Below, piece by piece: positions 1 through 6,450 of a stretch of 7,760 nucleotides of DNA. Numbering within the stretch: position 1 is the stretch's first letter; every line of letters starts with the position of its first letter. This DNA is from Acinetobacter bohemicus ANC 3994 (GTDB lineage Bacteria; Pseudomonadota; Gammaproteobacteria; Pseudomonadales; Moraxellaceae): assembly GCF_000367925.1 (NCBI RefSeq), contig NZ_KB849172.1:1-7760 (forward strand), written 5' to 3'. The notes under the pieces are model-generated. The model ran no database searches. It saw only the letters and a program-made list of their open reading frames with translations, and had not been told where the DNA came from. A program made the position numbers and the translations under genes.

Positions 1-49
1 ATTTTCCAAAAAAATAGCGGAAATATAGCAGTACGGTATCTGTTAAATT

Positions 50-77
50 TTGGCGAGACGAATTTTCAGTCTATAAT
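50..77 (+). promoter_or_regulatory. Promoter of the purE-purK operon (sigma70 type)
   Basis: A perfect -10 box TATAAT lies at 72-77, and a -35-like TTGGCG (4 of 6 to TTGACA) lies at 50-55, with 16 bp between them. Transcription would begin near 84 and leave a leader of about 72 nt before purE. The leader contains an 11-nt palindrome-like stretch, TCTCGTCGAGA, but I see no riboswitch or PurR operator. The box match is seen in the sequence; promoter activity is inferred. Confidence 0.6.
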
Positions 78-155
78 AGCGAGCTTCTGATTCATGTAAA
101 GCTTGGCTCTCGTCGAGATTTATCCTTCCTTACATTCGTTTATGGAATATTTGCA

Positions 156-680
156 ATGAATGCGGCCGCTGCACAAGACGCTCCTTTAGTTGGAATTATC
201 ATGGGTTCTCAATCTGATTGGGCAACTTTAGAACACACTGCCAATATGCTCAAACAGCTTGGTGTCCCTTTTGAAGCTGAAGTCGTTTCTGCCCATCGTA
301 CGCCTGATCGTTTATTCGAATATGCTGAAACAGCACGTGAACGTGGTATTCAGGTGATTATTGCGGGTGCAGGTGGTGCAGCACATTTACCGGGTATGTG
401 TGCAGCGAAAACTGATTTACCTGTACTGGGCGTTCCTGTGAAATCGTCTATTTTAAATGGCGTCGATTCATTGCTTTCTATCGTGCAAATGCCTGCGGGT
501 ATTGCGGTCGGTACATTGGCGATTGGCCCTGCGGGTGCAACCAATGCGGCAATTATGGCAGCGCAAATTTTAGGTCTGACACGTCCTGAAATTGCAAAAA
601 ATGTTGCCCAGTTCCGCGATGCTCAAACTGAAAAAGTGGTAAGCAACAATATTCCAGGTCACATTCCGAGCCAAGCTTAA
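156..680 (+). CDS. purE: N5-carboxyaminoimidazole ribonucleotide mutase PurE
   Basis: Cytosolic enzyme of de novo purine synthesis that converts N5-CAIR, the PurK product, to CAIR. The 174-residue length is normal for class I PurE. Family signatures are visible: GSQSD at residues 17-21, which in the family binds the ribose phosphate; SAHRTP at 45-50 with the conserved histidine at 47; the glycine-rich AGAGGAAHLPG at 70-80; and GVPVKSSILNGVDSLLSIVQMP at about 92-113. The ATG at 156 leaves a short N-terminal extension before the first strand (LVGIIMGS), as usual. The Shine-Dalgarno match is weak (GGA at 144-146). A five-codon reading frame (142-159) overlaps this start. purK follows after 15 nt, so the two genes are surely co-transcribed and act in consecutive steps. 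No odd composition or damage is seen. Confidence 0.97.
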   Translation: MNAAAAQDAPLVGIIMGSQSDWATLEHTANMLKQLGVPFEAEVVSAHRTPDRLFEYAETARERGIQVIIAGAGGAAHLPGMCAAKTDLPVLGVPVKSSILNGVDSLLSIVQMPAGIAVGTLAIGPAGATNAAIMAAQILGLTRPEIAKNVAQFRDAQTEKVVSNNIPGHIPSQA

Positions 681-695
681 AACGGGACATATGTT

Positions 696-1817
696 ATGGA
701 TAAAACCATCGGTATTTTTGGTGGTGGTCAACTCGGCCGTATGATGGCGCAAGCTGCCCTACCACTGAATATTCAATGTACTTTCTTTGAAGCAAGTACA
801 GATTGTCCATCGGCTGTATTGGGTCAAGTGATTTCAAGCAAAGCTGAAAATGGTTTACAGGATTTCATCAACAGTGCGGATGTCTTCAGCTTAGAGTTTG
901 AAAATACACCCTTGGCTGATGTTGATGTATTGATCAAAAACAAAGATTTACATCCACCTCGTCAGGCTTTAGCCATTGCACAACATCGTTTGTCAGAAAA
1001 AGCTTTGTTTGATGAATTAGACATTCCTGTTGCACCTTATCGTGCAGTGGATTCATTCGACAGCTTACAACACGCGGTTGCTGAACTGGGCTTGCCGATT
1101 GTCCTGAAAACCACCACTGGTGGTTATGATGGCAAAGGTCAATTTGTCCTGCGTTCAGCAGATCAAATGGAACAAGCTTGGGCGGAATTGGGTCCAGCGG
1201 GTTCATTGATTGCAGAAAGCTTTGTGACGTTCTCTCGTGAAGTGTCAATTATTGCGGTGCGTGGGCAAAAAGGTGATGTGAAAACTTGGCCATTGGCTGA
1301 AAATCACCATCACAACGGTATTTTGTCGCACTCGATTGTTCCTGCACCTAATAGTGCTGATTTACAGCCTGTAGCGCAGGATTACATCACCCGCCTGCTG
1401 AATCATTTGAATTATATCGGTGTGTTGACGCTAGAATTGTTTGTCACTGACAACGGCCTATATGCCAATGAAATGGCACCCCGTGTGCATAACTCAGGTC
1501 ACTGGTCGATTGAAGGCGCTATTTGCTCGCAATTTGAAAACCATATTCGCGCCGTTGCTGGTCTGCCCCTTGGTTCAACGGATGTGGTTCGCCCGACCGT
1601 GATGATCAATATCATTGGCAAGCATCCAAAGTCTGAAGATGTATTGGCGCTCAATGGCGCACATTTACACCTGTATAATAAGACTGAACGTGAAGGTCGT
1701 AAGATTGGTCACATCACGTTAATGCCAAATGACAGCGCTGAATTGACGACTTTATGTCGCCAATTGGCGAAAATTTTGCCAGAGCCATTAGCACTGACTC
1801 AAGATATGAGCATTTAA
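696..1817 (+). CDS. purK: N5-carboxyaminoimidazole ribonucleotide synthase PurK (ATP-grasp)
   Basis: Cytosolic ATP-grasp ligase that makes N5-CAIR from AIR, bicarbonate and ATP, feeding PurE. At 373 residues it is close to family length. The N-terminal dinucleotide-fold-like glycine motif IFGGGQLGRMM is at residues 7-17. The ATP-grasp nucleotide loop TTTGGYDGKGQ is at 139-149. The metal and substrate region NEMAPRVHNSGH is at 258-269, followed by SIEGAICSQFENHIRAV (271-287), a standard PurK signature. A small C-terminal beta domain runs to the stop. The ATG at 696 is supported by GGGA at 684-687, eight bases upstream; an ATG at 691 is in another frame. It is the distal gene of the purE operon and ends 16 nt before a strong terminator. 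Intact. Confidence 0.97.
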   Translation: MDKTIGIFGGGQLGRMMAQAALPLNIQCTFFEASTDCPSAVLGQVISSKAENGLQDFINSADVFSLEFENTPLADVDVLIKNKDLHPPRQALAIAQHRLSEKALFDELDIPVAPYRAVDSFDSLQHAVAELGLPIVLKTTTGGYDGKGQFVLRSADQMEQAWAELGPAGSLIAESFVTFSREVSIIAVRGQKGDVKTWPLAENHHHNGILSHSIVPAPNSADLQPVAQDYITRLLNHLNYIGVLTLELFVTDNGLYANEMAPRVHNSGHWSIEGAICSQFENHIRAVAGLPLGSTDVVRPTVMINIIGKHPKSEDVLALNGAHLHLYNKTEREGRKIGHITLMPNDSAELTTLCRQLAKILPEPLALTQDMSI

Positions 1818-1833
1818 TCCTTCGATTGAATGG

Positions 1834-1867
1834 AAAAAAAGCGGTCATGCCAATGACCGCTTTTTTT
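1834..1867 (+). terminator. Rho-independent terminator of purE-purK
   Basis: A-run at 1834-1840, stem GCGGTCAT (1841-1848), loop GCCA, stem ATGACCGC (1853-1860), then seven T. The A and T runs extend the stem to 15 bp. The symmetry means it could also stop transcription on the minus strand, but no minus-strand gene reads into it here. Confidence 0.95.
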
Positions 1868-2039
1868 ATGCCTGAAGTTCGGGCATGATTGCGCCTCTTT
1901 TGAACTAGCGCCGCATTCATTGCAACAAAATAAAAATAACAGCATGCCATTGATGCAATAGTTCAGAAATATTCTGCATAAAAAATCAACACATGAAGAA
2001 TCTACGGTATTTAAGTTTTACTAAGGTGGAGCAGCGCAG
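1868..2039. other. Intergenic stretch with no recognised gene
   Basis: Immediately after the purK terminator a small imperfect hairpin (ATGCCT at 1868-1873 with GGGCAT at 1881-1886) is visible, without a T-run. I see no coding frame with protein-like composition, no tRNA cloverleaf and no convincing promoter in the remainder. It leads into the AT-rich repeat array at 2040. Confidence 0.5.
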
Positions 2040-2080
2040 ATTTTTTAAATTCAAAAACCATGATTTTGAATTTAAAAAAT
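2040..2080. repeat. 17-bp perfect inverted repeat at the left edge of the array
   Basis: The 17 bases at 2040-2056 are the exact reverse complement of 2064-2080, with a 7-base spacer. The arms contain the first reverse and first forward copies of the 12-mer plus flanking A/T bases. In RNA or single-stranded DNA this would form a long A/T hairpin; as duplex DNA it offers two opposed copies of the same site two helical turns apart. Confidence 0.9.
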
Positions 2081-2192
2081 ATGAATTCAAAGTGATATTT
2101 GCATTATGAATTCAAACTTTAAATTTAAAAAATTAAGTTTTGAATTTAAAGTTTTAGTTGTGTAAAAACCGATAAAGCATGAATAAATTAAC

Positions 2193-2201
2193 TTATCCAT
2201 A
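2193..2201 (+). promoter_or_regulatory. DnaA-box-like 9-mer (8 of 9)
   Basis: TTATCCATA differs at one position from the consensus DnaA box TTATCCACA. It sits in the 68-bp gap between 12-mer copies centred at 2144.5 and 2212.5. A single imperfect 9-mer in AT-rich DNA could occur by chance; the second, perfect box nearby on the other strand raises the likelihood. Confidence 0.4.
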
Positions 2202-2300
2202 GCGTGTTTGAATTTAAAAATTCGGTTTTAAATTTAAATGTGCAAATTTGAATTTATATTTTGGCTGATTTTGAATTTAAATTTTAAAAAAAGCGGGTGT

Positions 2301-2309
2301 TGTGGATAA
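2301..2309 (-). promoter_or_regulatory. DnaA box, perfect consensus on the minus strand
   Basis: TGTGGATAA on the plus strand is TTATCCACA on the minus strand, a 9 of 9 match to the consensus DnaA-binding site. It lies in the 43-bp gap between 12-mer copies at 2270-2281 and 2313-2324 and points toward the imperfect box at 2193-2201. Whether DnaA binds here is inferred. Confidence 0.55.
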
Positions 2310-2391
2310 CTTTTTAAATTCAAAGAAGAGAATATGAATTTAAAACAAAAACAATGAATTTAAATTTACGATTTGATTCAGAAGTTCTGGA

Positions 2392-2418
2392 TTGATGATG
2401 GTATGGTAAAAACATAAT
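2392..2418 (+). promoter_or_regulatory. Possible promoter of the lytic transglycosylase gene
   Basis: TTGATG (2392-2397) and CATAAT (2413-2418, 5 of 6 to TATAAT) are separated by 15 bp, shorter than ideal. The last 12-mer copy (2418-2429) begins on the final base of the -10 box and would cover the transcription start, so a protein bound there would be expected to affect initiation. The boxes are weak and this is a tentative call. Confidence 0.35.
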
Positions 2419-2445
2419 TTAAATTCAAATACCATTAGGGATACT

Positions 2446-3729
2446 ATGCGTCGCTTAGCTTTCGTTTTAGCTTCAGTTTTTTTAGCCATGACTCAAGCCA
2501 AGGCTGAGTTGATTATTAATGGTCAAACTATTTCTTCTTCGCCATCCAGTTTTAATACAGCATCTACAGCACAAAATGATTTTCAGCAATGTCTGACTAA
2601 TTTACGTACTCAAGCAATTGGTTCAGGTGTAACGGGCTTGACCTATGATCGTTATACGCAAAATTTAACCCCAGATTATTCGGTGATTGAAAAACTGAAC
2701 TACCAACCTGAATTTTCTACGCCGATTTGGGATTATTTATCCGGTTTGGTGGATGAAGAACGGGTGCAGCTGGGGCAGCAAAAATTGGCACAACATCGTG
2801 AGGTGCTCAATCGCGTTGCAGCCGCCTATGGCGTACCCGCTGAAACAGTGGTGGCTGTTTGGGGCGTAGAAAGTAATTTTGGTCAAATTTCGGGGAGTTA
2901 TCCTTTATTACAAGCTTTAGGCACGTTAAGTTGTGAAGGTCGTCGGCAAAGTTTTTTCCGTGGTGAATTTTTTACCACCATGCGAATTTTACAGCGTGGT
3001 GATTTAACTGAGCAGCAAATGAAAGGCTCGTGGGCAGGCGCATTTGGTCATACCCAGTTTATGCCTTCAACCTATGAAGAATTAGCGGTTGATTTTGATG
3101 GTGATGGCCGTCGTGATTTGGTTTCCAGTACCTCGGATGCCTTGGCTTCTACTGCAAATTTCTTAAAAAAACGCGGTTGGCAAACCGGCATGCCTTGGGG
3201 CTTTGAAGTGCGCATTCCAGACGATATGTCGATTGCTGGAGAAAGTCGTCGTAATAAAAAGTCTTTAAGTAGCTGGATGAGTCGTGGTGTGGTTCGTGCA
3301 GATGGGAGTGCTTTAATCCAAGGGAATTTATCGAGCAGTAGTGCCGCTGGATTGATGGCACCTGCTGGCGCGAATGGTCCGGTATTTTTAGTCTTTAAAA
3401 ATTTCGATGCTATATATAGTTATAATGCTGCGGAAAGTTATGCCTTAGCTATTGCGCATTTGTCTGATCGCTTACAAGGCAACGGTGGTTTTAGTAAAGC
3501 TTGGCCGACCGATGATGCCGGTACTTCACGTGCAGAACGTCGTGAAATTCAGCAGTTTTTGCTCAATAAAGGTTATGACATTGGCAGCGTCGATGGATTG
3601 ATTGGCGATAAAAGCCGTCAAGCGATTCGTCAGGAGCAGATTCGTTTGGGGCTTAGTCCAACAGGGCGCGCTGGACAACAAATTTTAGCTGCTTTTCGCA
3701 ATGAAAATGCCCAAAAAATGATGCGATAA
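2446..3729 (+). CDS. Secreted lytic murein transglycosylase, MltB type, with peptidoglycan-binding domain
   Basis: Cleaves the MurNAc-GlcNAc bond of peptidoglycan in the periplasm, leaving 1,6-anhydro-MurNAc ends. Residues 1-20 form a signal peptide (MRR, hydrophobic LAFVLASVFLAM, cleavage after AKA); no lipobox cysteine is seen, so it is probably soluble rather than a lipoprotein like E. coli MltB. The SLT/MltB domain spans about 45-345. The likely catalytic glutamate is E142 in VWGVESNFG. GAFGHTQFMPSTY (198-210) and the acidic loop DFDGDGRRD (216-224) are MltB-family signatures. Residues about 362-418 match a C-terminal peptidoglycan-binding domain (EIQQFLLNKGYDIGSVDGLIGDKSR region). The 427-residue total suits the MltB_2 type. 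The ATG at 2446 has AGGG at 2437-2440, good spacing. It is monocistronic, downstream of the 12-mer array and convergent with anmK. The exact paralogue name is uncertain. Confidence 0.93.
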   Translation: MRRLAFVLASVFLAMTQAKAELIINGQTISSSPSSFNTASTAQNDFQQCLTNLRTQAIGSGVTGLTYDRYTQNLTPDYSVIEKLNYQPEFSTPIWDYLSGLVDEERVQLGQQKLAQHREVLNRVAAAYGVPAETVVAVWGVESNFGQISGSYPLLQALGTLSCEGRRQSFFRGEFFTTMRILQRGDLTEQQMKGSWAGAFGHTQFMPSTYEELAVDFDGDGRRDLVSSTSDALASTANFLKKRGWQTGMPWGFEVRIPDDMSIAGESRRNKKSLSSWMSRGVVRADGSALIQGNLSSSSAAGLMAPAGANGPVFLVFKNFDAIYSYNAAESYALAIAHLSDRLQGNGGFSKAWPTDDAGTSRAERREIQQFLLNKGYDIGSVDGLIGDKSRQAIRQEQIRLGLSPTGRAGQQILAAFRNENAQKMMR

Positions 3730-3762
3730 AATCAATGGTTTTAAGACGTTAATCTAAGAATC

Positions 3763-3796
3763 AAAAAAGGTCTGTATAAAACAGACCTTTTATTTT
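3763..3796. terminator. Bidirectional terminator between the transglycosylase gene and anmK
   Basis: An 11-bp perfect stem AAAAGGTCTGT (3765-3775) / ACAGACCTTTT (3781-3791) with loop ATAAA. On the plus strand it is followed by a T-rich tail (TTTTATTTT, 3788-3796). On the minus strand the A-run 3763-3768 gives six U. It lies between the stops of two convergent genes and can serve both. Confidence 0.92.
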
Positions 3797-3808
3797 GGGT
3801 GTTTTTAC

Positions 3809-4936
3809 TTATACCGCAGTAATGCTACCTAAAATTCGATAGCCTGCTGCGCCCGTGACCGTAGGTAAGTTGCCACTTTGTTGGTTGACAAAGCGCATCG
3901 CCAGCCAAGCAAAAGCAGTGGCTTCCACCCATGTCGGGGCTAAGCCAATCGCGGATGTGGTTTGAACAGACCAATTATGTTTACGTAACCGCCAGCGCAG
4001 TTGTTCAAGTAAATGTGAATTATAGGCACCACCACCACAGACATAGACTTCACCGGTATCCATATTTGAACGATAAATGGCTTTTTTAATCGCGCGCGTG
4101 GTGAGTTTGAGTAAAGTCGCTTGAATATTTTCAGGGATATCTTCTAATTCGTTATATTCAAGATCATTGTGCCAGTCGGCAATTTGTTCATCCAACCATT
4201 CGAGGTTGAAATCTTCGCGGCCTGTACTTTTCGGTGGTTCTTTAGAAAAATATTCGTGTGCTTGTAAACGGTCGAGTAAACTGCGAATCGGTTGACCGTA
4301 GGCTGCCCAATTGCCATTTTCATCATAGGGTTGCCCAGTATAACGATGGCACCAAGCATCCATCAAAATATTGGCGGGGCCAGTATCAAAACCAAACACA
4401 CCGTCTGGATTACCTGCCGGCAACATACTGACATTGGCAATGCCGCCGAGGTTTAAAATGACGCGGTGAATACTGGAATGTTGAAATAAGGCTTGATGAA
4501 ATGCAGGCACCAATGGTGCGCCTTGACCACCCGCTGCTATATCACGACGTCGAAAATCTGAAATGACCGGAATTTGCGTCATTTCAGTAATGATATTGGG
4601 GTCGCCAATTTGCAAAGTAAAACCGTGTTCAGGGCGGTGGCGAATGGTTTGTCCATGTGAACCGATGGCTTTAATTTGGCTACGATCTAAATGATTTTTT
4701 TCAATCAGCTCATTAATGCCACTGCCAATCATTTGAGCCAGCGCCACATCCGCTTTGCCCATGCGATCAATTTCATTGTCATTTGGTAAGGTCAGTGCCA
4801 TCAGTTCATCACGTAAATCCGGATCAAATGGCAAGGTCAGGGTGGCATGAAGCTGCAAAGGATCAAATGAAGCAGCAACGATGTCAACGCCATCCATGCT
4901 GGTGCCAGTCATTACCCCAATATAGATCGCTGTCAT
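3809..4936 (-). CDS. anmK: Anhydro-N-acetylmuramic acid kinase AnmK
   Basis: Cytosolic kinase of cell-wall recycling. It opens the 1,6-anhydro ring of anhMurNAc and phosphorylates it to MurNAc-6-phosphate. Counting from the ATG at 4936, the protein has 375 residues, near the E. coli length of 369. Visible motifs are GVMTGTSMDG (7-16, phosphate-binding loop), GSHGQT (92-97), DFRRRDIAAGGQGAPLVPAFH (127-147), FDTGPAN (183-189, whose D184 fits the catalytic aspartate), VCGGGAYN (299-306) and WVEATAFAWLA (336-346). The frame is open 29 codons further upstream, but those residues are not family-like and would overlap the tyrS start; MTAIYIGVMTG is the normal beginning. The ribosome site is weak. 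It is convergent with the lytic transglycosylase gene, whose products feed this pathway, and divergent from tyrS. Confidence 0.96.
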   Translation of the reverse strand: MTAIYIGVMTGTSMDGVDIVAASFDPLQLHATLTLPFDPDLRDELMALTLPNDNEIDRMGKADVALAQMIGSGINELIEKNHLDRSQIKAIGSHGQTIRHRPEHGFTLQIGDPNIITEMTQIPVISDFRRRDIAAGGQGAPLVPAFHQALFQHSSIHRVILNLGGIANVSMLPAGNPDGVFGFDTGPANILMDAWCHRYTGQPYDENGNWAAYGQPIRSLLDRLQAHEYFSKEPPKSTGREDFNLEWLDEQIADWHNDLEYNELEDIPENIQATLLKLTTRAIKKAIYRSNMDTGEVYVCGGGAYNSHLLEQLRWRLRKHNWSVQTTSAIGLAPTWVEATAFAWLAMRFVNQQSGNLPTVTGAAGYRILGSITAV

Positions 4937-4968
4937 GATGATAGTTAAGCCTGCATTGTGCTGAAAAA

Positions 4969-4997
4969 GTGTTAGTATATCGCACAAATTGTATAAC
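4969..4997 (+). promoter_or_regulatory. Possible tyrS promoter
   Basis: TATAAC (4992-4997, 5 of 6) is preceded at 17 bp by GTGTTA (4969-4974), a poor -35 match. Transcription would start near 5004, leaving only about 13 nt before the tyrS ATG and no room for a T-box or attenuator leader. The -10 box is reasonable; the whole assignment is tentative. Confidence 0.4.
4974..4979 (-). promoter_or_regulatory. Possible -10 box of the anmK promoter
   Basis: On the minus strand these bases read TATACT, 5 of 6 to TATAAT. A start near 4967 would give a leader of about 30 nt before the anmK ATG. No good -35 box is visible 16-18 bp upstream. It overlaps the candidate tyrS promoter on the other strand, so the two divergent promoters would compete if both are real. 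Confidence 0.3.
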
Positions 4998-5016
4998 AGA
5001 TGTATTGGGTTTTGTG

Positions 5017-6231
5017 ATGTCAAATTTCCTGCCGGCTGAAGAACAACTTGCCCTCATTCAACGAGGCACTCATGAAATTATTTCTGAAGAGGATTTGTTA
5101 AAGAAACTTAAAGAAAATCGTCCCTTAAAAATTAAAGCGGGCTTTGATCCAACAGCACCAGACCTACATTTAGGTCACACTGTACTGATTAATAAGCTAA
5201 AAGTGTTCCAAGATTTGGGACATGAAGTGACGTTCTTGATTGGTGATTACACCGCCATGATTGGTGATCCAACAGGTAAAAGTGCAACGCGTCCACCTTT
5301 GTCACGTGAACAAGTGTTGGAAAATGCCAAAACCTATCAAGAACAAGTGTTTAAAATTCTTGATCCAAATAAAACCAAAGTGCGTTTTAACTCTGAATGG
5401 TTTGCGACAAAAACGGCTGCTGACCTGATTCAATTGGCTTCACAGCAAACGGTTGCTCGTATGCTTGAACGTGATGATTTTACCAAGCGTTATAACAACC
5501 ATCAACCGATTGCGATTCACGAATTTTTGTATCCATTGGTGCAAGGGTATGACTCAATTGCATTGGAAGCCGATGTAGAGCTTGGCGGTACAGACCAAAC
5601 CTTTAACTTATTGATGGGTCGTACGCTGCAAGGTCGTTATGATCAAGAAGCACAAGTTTGTATTACGGTGCCCATTCTTGAAGGTTTAGATGGCGTGAAT
5701 AAAATGTCTAAATCTTTAGGCAACTATATTGGTGTATTTGATGCACCAGGCGCAATGTATCAAAAAGTACTTTCAATGCCTGATAGTTTGATTGAGCGCT
5801 ATTTCGATCTTTTAAGTTTTAAATCACTCGATGAAATTGCTGTGTTATTGAAGGACGTAGCAGAAGGTCGTAATCCTCAAGAAGTGAAAAAGATTCTTGC
5901 GCTTGAGCTGGTTGAGCGTTTTCATGGTGCAGATGCTGCTGCCAATGCGCATAAAGGTGCAGGGAACATCATTACTGAAGGTGAATTGCCTGAAGGTACA
6001 CCTGAAGTCACGATTTCTCGTGCTGAATTTGGTGGTGAAATGTTTATTGCTTCTATTGTGCGTGCAGCGGGTTTAACCAAAAATGCAGCTCAAGCCAAAG
6101 ATGCAGTGGCTCGTGGCGCAGTGAAAGTTGATTGGTCAGTGGTTGATGTTAATTTTTCTGTTACTGAGAACAAAACTTATATTATTCAAGCAGGTAAGAA
6201 AGCGATTGCGAAAGTTACATTTGTGGACTAA
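5017..6231 (+). CDS. tyrS: Tyrosyl-tRNA synthetase TyrS
   Basis: Cytosolic class I aminoacyl-tRNA synthetase that charges tRNA-Tyr. From the ATG at 5017 the protein is 404 residues, as in the shorter TyrS/TyrZ type found in Pseudomonas and Acinetobacter rather than the 424-residue E. coli type. The HIGH-type motif is HLGH at 51-54, the tyrosine-pocket motif GGTDQ at 190-194, and the KMSKS loop at 229-233. The catalytic Rossmann fold covers about 35-240, an anticodon-recognition helical part about 245-325, and an S4 RNA-binding domain about 335-404. The frame extends 16 codons upstream to a GTG at 4969, but MSNFLPAEEQLA is the family-like start and the GTG falls in the promoter region. The Shine-Dalgarno is poor (GGG at 5007-5009). 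It is divergent from anmK; its terminator has been split by an inserted element. Confidence 0.97.
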   Translation: MSNFLPAEEQLALIQRGTHEIISEEDLLKKLKENRPLKIKAGFDPTAPDLHLGHTVLINKLKVFQDLGHEVTFLIGDYTAMIGDPTGKSATRPPLSREQVLENAKTYQEQVFKILDPNKTKVRFNSEWFATKTAADLIQLASQQTVARMLERDDFTKRYNNHQPIAIHEFLYPLVQGYDSIALEADVELGGTDQTFNLLMGRTLQGRYDQEAQVCITVPILEGLDGVNKMSKSLGNYIGVFDAPGAMYQKVLSMPDSLIERYFDLLSFKSLDEIAVLLKDVAEGRNPQEVKKILALELVERFHGADAAANAHKGAGNIITEGELPEGTPEVTISRAEFGGEMFIASIVRAAGLTKNAAQAKDAVARGAVKVDWSVVDVNFSVTENKTYIIQAGKKAIAKVTFVD

Positions 6232-6253
6232 ATCAGCATACTTGCATTGAAAT

Positions 6254-6270
6254 AAAAGCAGACTTCGGTC
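6254..6270 (+). terminator. Left part of the original tyrS terminator, split by an insertion
   Basis: AAAAGCAGAC, TTCG, GTC (6254-6270) is the left arm, tetraloop and start of the right arm of a hairpin. The missing remainder, TGCTTTTTATTT, is found 317 bp downstream at 6588-6599. Joined, they give a 10-bp perfect stem closed by a C(UUCG)G tetraloop and followed by a T-rich tail, a classic terminator. The left copy alone can pair only GAC with GTC. Confidence 0.8.
6260..6270 (+). repeat. Target-site duplication, left copy
   Basis: AGACTTCGGTC immediately before the element's first base matches AGGCTTCGGTC (6577-6587) immediately after its last base at 10 of 11 positions. Eleven bases is within the duplication size known for IS4-type transposases. 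Confidence 0.8.
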
Positions 6271-6274
6271 TAAT

Positions 6275-6306
6275 GCCAGTCAGTTAAAAAATTGACTGGC
6301 TTTTTT
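6275..6306 (+). terminator. Rho-independent terminator formed by the left end of the inserted element
   Basis: GCCAGTCAGTT (6275-6285) pairs with AATTGACTGGC (6290-6300), 11 bp with one G-U pair and loop AAAA, followed by TTTTTT (6301-6306). The left arm is part of the element's terminal inverted repeat and the right arm is subterminal. It lies 43 nt after the tyrS stop and is now the first functional-looking terminator for tyrS. Confidence 0.88.
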
Positions 6307-6450
6307 ATTTTAAATTTGTGATGTTATTCGATACGCGGAAACGTCATTCGCAATTGTTCGAGGCAAGACTACTTTGGAAAAGTACAGTTTCTGCGATTTA
6401 TTAATCAATAAAAGGGATTTGACGAGTTTTGCGGATGACAAATGCCTTTG

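Larger units (their letters stand above)
2040..2429. repeat. AT-rich array of about 14 copies of a 12-mer, TTTGAATTTAAA
   Basis: Seven exact copies of the 12-mer are present. Four are forward (2065-2076, 2139-2150, 2207-2218, 2270-2281) and three reverse, TTTAAATTCAAA (2044-2055, 2313-2324, 2418-2429). Near copies lie at 2080-2091 and 2105-2116 (both TATGAATTCAAA), 2118-2129 and 2227-2238 (both the palindrome TTTAAATTTAAA), 2247-2258, 2333-2344 and 2353-2364. Centre-to-centre steps of 20-21 bp recur (2049.5/2070.5, 2123.5/2144.5, 2212.5/2232.5/2252.5, 2318.5/2338.5/2358.5), which would put many copies on one face of the helix. Two DnaA-box-like 9-mers lie in the wider gaps. The copies and spacing are seen directly. 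Function is unknown: an operator cluster, a DnaA or nucleoid-protein binding region, or an easily melted region are all possible. The array does not look like CRISPR because spacers are too short and irregular. Confidence 0.9.

Noticed and set aside
84..155. Riboswitch or attenuator in the purE leader
   Set aside because: The leader is only about 72 nt and shows no purine-riboswitch core or terminator/antiterminator pair.
934..1248. Minus-strand 104-residue frame inside purK
   Set aside because: It is fully antisense to a well-supported gene and has no family-like motifs, so it is a shadow frame.
1714..1950. Minus-strand 78-residue frame over the end of purK
   Set aside because: It runs through the terminator hairpin and antisense to purK; composition is not convincing and no ribosome site is seen.
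2040..2429. Chromosomal origin oriC or a CRISPR array
   Set aside because: The unit is a 12-mer in both orientations with short irregular spacing, unlike CRISPR. Only two DnaA-like boxes are present, and dnaA, dnaN, rpmH or gidA are not adjacent, so calling it oriC is not justified.
4969..5016. GTG start for tyrS 16 codons upstream
   Set aside because: The extra residues are not family-like, and this DNA contains the probable promoter; MSNFLPAEEQ at 5017 is the expected N-terminus.
4937..5023. Longer anmK beginning at 5023
   Set aside because: The 29 added residues would overlap the tyrS start and precede the normal AnmK beginning MTAIYIGVMTG.
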